DNA of 40,335 nt from Oscillospiraceae bacterium (GTDB lineage: Bacteria; Bacillota; Clostridia; Oscillospirales; Acutalibacteraceae), in the NCBI GenBank assembly GCA_022650485.1, contig JALCPP010000013.1:1-40335 (forward strand). Reading direction: 5' to 3'. Under the pieces are notes generated by a model. It did not search any database and was not told the DNA's origin. It saw nothing but the letters and a program-made list of their open reading frames with translations. Position numbers and translations under genes: made by a program. Of the stretch, positions 38,686 through 40,335 are shown piece by piece. Numbering within the stretch: position 1 is the first letter of the stretch; the number at the start of each line of letters is the position of its first letter.

Positions 38686-40181
38686 GGTCGCTTTCCTCCC
38701 TTCAATTTAGTCGCCCTTTTGGAGTTTGTTCTCCAACCTGTAACCAGTGTGCCCGTTTTCGTATTAATAACAATAGTAGCATGCTCCCCAATAAACTGTT
38801 GACTGTCGTCTGCTCTAATCTTACCGATTTTCAGAGGCGAGGTCAAGGCTTCAACGGTATCATTCTTTGAAAAACCTCTGGAAATCGCACGGGCACCAAA
38901 ATGGACGGATGAATCGGACACCATAACACCGGTCGACGTTACGGTCCCGGCAACAGAAACATATGATTTGGCCTTTTTATTTGCCCAGACGGCTTTCTGT
39001 GCCGGACTCCGACCGAATCCAAGAACCTGCTCCCGCTCCCTCTGCCGGTCAAGCCCGGTTTGATGCAGAAAGTCCCGAAGCTGTGTTTCCTGCTGCTTTA
39101 ACTTCACGGAAGAATTGTTGAAACTTTCCCGCATGGCGTTCCGCAGTTTTTCATCATCGGACTTCATCCCGGCGTCGTACCCGGCAAGCTCGCGCTTTGT
39201 CGCCCGGATTTTTCGCTCCATCCCACGCTGCATCTGCGTTGCGTCGTAGTAACTGATCGGGCGCTCCCGGTATGTAACCCTCCGGTTATTGTACTCGTTG
39301 ATTTTTTCGCGGGGATAAGCGCTTGCGGACAACCCTTCAAAAAATGGAAAAAAGCTGTGTCTGCAATTCCACCCACAAAGCCCCGCGCCGGTTCCAAACC
39401 CTGTTTCCGCTACAAAGTCGGGATACTTCCCACTCCCGGACCGGCTGAATACTTTACCCTGCCATGCCTGATGAGCAGGACGCGCGCCGACATGAGCTGT
39501 GGTTTCGACTAAATCACAGTCCATATCGTCGGCATACCGAATTGAAATCTGTGCGGCTGTCTGTGAAACACCGGTCAGCACCGCGCGGCGCACGGCAACG
39601 TCAAGCCGGTCTTTCCATCCGGTCGGGTACTGAACCATCGTTCCCGCCTTTGCCGCGCTTTTAACTGCTTTGCGAATCGCGGTTACATAATCAAAAGCGC
39701 CGCTCTCCACCTGCATTTCCGCAAGCGTGACGGCGTTGATGTATTCTGATTGAGTTGTGACCGCGGTCGTCAGGGATAAATTTTTCAGGTGCCCGACGGT
39801 TTTCTGGATTCCCGCCTGCAGGACCTGTGCGGCAGCCGGAGACTGTCGAAGCGGCAGGGGTGTTAATCCGGCGGCTTCATAGATTGCAAGGTCGTATTTC
39901 AGCGCTTCGATTCCTGCATTCCTAAAAAGTGCCTGAACCTGTTGGTCACTGGCGTTAGTCAGTTCCGCAACACGCCGAATGACATCCTCATAGAGAAGCC
40001 CGGCATCCTGTAAGCGTTCCGCCTGCCATGCGGCGGTCATGGTAACGCCGCCGGTTTTGGTAAGCCGCCGGACAATATCGCGGATGATGGTTTCATCCAG
40101 CTTGGAGTAAAGCTCGACGATCCCCTCCGGTACAATTTCAAGGTACTCAGGTGTCAGCGTCGGAACCACCCCCGGAATCAA
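38682..40181 (-). CDS. MuF-type minor capsid protein with C-terminal nuclease-toxin-like domain
   Basis: Up to 499 residues. Residues 1 to about 300 are Phage_min_cap2/MuF: YLEIVPEGIVELYSKLDETI, AVRRAVLTGVSQTAAQIS, ETTAHVGARPAHQAWQGKVF (227-244) and GLCGWNCRHSFFPFFEG. A coiled-coil spacer covers 300-390. From about 395 the sequence changes: VHFGARAISRGFSKNDTVEAL (His427, Arg431), then FIGEHATIVINTKTG and LVTGWRTNS, ending in a Lys/Arg tail. This resembles BECR/RelE-like RNase toxins that phages attach to MuF proteins. Start is TTG at 40181 or GTG at 40169; an upstream in-frame TAA rules out longer. Confidence 0.82.
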   Translation of the reverse strand: MIPGVVPTLTPEYLEIVPEGIVELYSKLDETIIRDIVRRLTKTGGVTMTAAWQAERLQDAGLLYEDVIRRVAELTNASDQQVQALFRNAGIEALKYDLAIYEAAGLTPLPLRQSPAAAQVLQAGIQKTVGHLKNLSLTTAVTTQSEYINAVTLAEMQVESGAFDYVTAIRKAVKSAAKAGTMVQYPTGWKDRLDVAVRRAVLTGVSQTAAQISIRYADDMDCDLVETTAHVGARPAHQAWQGKVFSRSGSGKYPDFVAETGFGTGAGLCGWNCRHSFFPFFEGLSASAYPREKINEYNNRRVTYRERPISYYDATQMQRGMERKIRATKRELAGYDAGMKSDDEKLRNAMRESFNNSSVKLKQQETQLRDFLHQTGLDRQREREQVLGFGRSPAQKAVWANKKAKSYVSVAGTVTSTGVMVSDSSVHFGARAISRGFSKNDTVEALTSPLKIGKIRADDSQQFIGEHATIVINTKTGTLVTGWRTNSKRATKLKGGKRP

Positions 40182-40335
40182 ACCCGAACGGGTTGCTTAT
40201 GCTGCCCTGTGTTTCGCTCTCAATTTCTTTCGCATCCTCTTCGGAATATCCCTCAAATTTCACAAGATACCGCCAGAACGGGAACTTCCCCGCCGCAACA
40301 TACTGCCAGAACATTTGCTTTTGCTGCGACGGCTC
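40147..40335 (-). CDS. Portal protein, C-terminal fragment
   Basis: 62 residues remain, ending TGA at 40147-40149. The sequence (QKQMFWQYVAAGKFPFWRYL, FEGYSEEDAKEIESE) is the typical end of Gp6-like portal proteins: a helix with WRYL and a FxGxxEEEA turn. It overlaps the MuF start by 23-35 bases. The rest lies right of the window. Confidence 0.75.
   Translation of the reverse strand, partial: EPSQQKQMFWQYVAAGKFPFWRYLVKFEGYSEEDAKEIESETQGSISNPFGFDSGGGSDADT

Larger units (their letters stand above)
21466..40335 (-). mobile_element. Siphovirus-type prophage, left end at tRNA-Ser, right end outside window
   Basis: Almost all genes from here to the window edge read on the minus strand in the standard order portal, MuF, scaffold, capsid, connectors, tail tube, chaperones, tape measure, Dit, tail endopeptidase, baseplate, lysin, holin. 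The lysis end faces tRNA-Ser. Terminase, replication, repressor and integrase genes are absent from the window and expected past 40335. The exact left border is not proven; the tRNA 3' end is the usual choice and the 21.6-23.5 kb genes may be phage cargo. The structural genes look intact, without frameshifts. Confidence 0.88.

Overview
The window looks like chromosome from an anaerobic Firmicute of class Clostridia, probably the Oscillospiraceae/Acutalibacteraceae area. The reasons are moderate GC, strong AGGAGG-type ribosome binding sites, many textbook sigma-A promoters, a PlsY-type acyltransferase, a DUF1848 protein, a NusG-II/Gx-transporter pair, a ferredoxin-fused siroheme sulfite reductase and a lactate permease. 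The genus is inference only.

Bases 1-21465 are host chromosome. They begin with the tail of an IS200/IS605-type transposase and its right-end hairpins, then two tiny Lys-rich genes coupled to an HD-domain protein, a c-di-GMP phosphodiesterase (EAL with a degenerate GGDEF), an MBL-fold hydrolase, a candidate small RNA (3858-3953), plsY, a YjbQ-family gene and a DUF1848 gene. Bases 6463-11660 form a sulfur/metal locus: a LysR regulator, a decayed FAD-oxidoreductase/rhodanese pseudogene, a sulfite reductase with two 4Fe-4S clusters, and an overlapping FecBCD-type ABC importer. A second LysR gene and an L-lactate permease follow. A 1.6 kb stretch (14445-16100) has no convincing full-length gene, but holds a long hairpin and a promoter-driven 34-codon ORF. 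Then come a two-gene chromate-type transporter, a fumC-malic enzyme operon (fumarate, malate, pyruvate), a NusG-II/Gx-transporter pair and tRNA-Ser(GGA).

From just after tRNA-Ser to the window end lies a siphovirus-type prophage read on the minus strand. Its order from the right edge is: portal (partial), MuF minor capsid protein with a C-terminal nuclease-toxin-like domain, a small acidic putative immunity gene, two terminators, scaffold, HK97 capsid protein with an Ig-like C-terminal domain, connector, minor capsid proteins, tail terminator, tail tube, tail chaperones, tape measure, Dit, tail endopeptidase, a moron cassette, BppU, fibre-like protein, XkdX, GH25 lysin, coiled-coil lysis protein, a Tad2-like (DUF2829) anti-Thoeris candidate and holin, ending in a strong terminator. 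Between the lysis genes and the tRNA are a ComEC-like MBL protein, a DUF3006 protein and a 56-residue protein. Integrase and replication genes are not in view and should lie beyond the right edge.

The most interesting parts are the MuF toxin/immunity pair, the Tad2-like gene in the lysis block, the moron cassette at 27437-28600 (own promoters, palindromes, terminators and one gene against the phage direction), and the attachment-site region beside tRNA-Ser.
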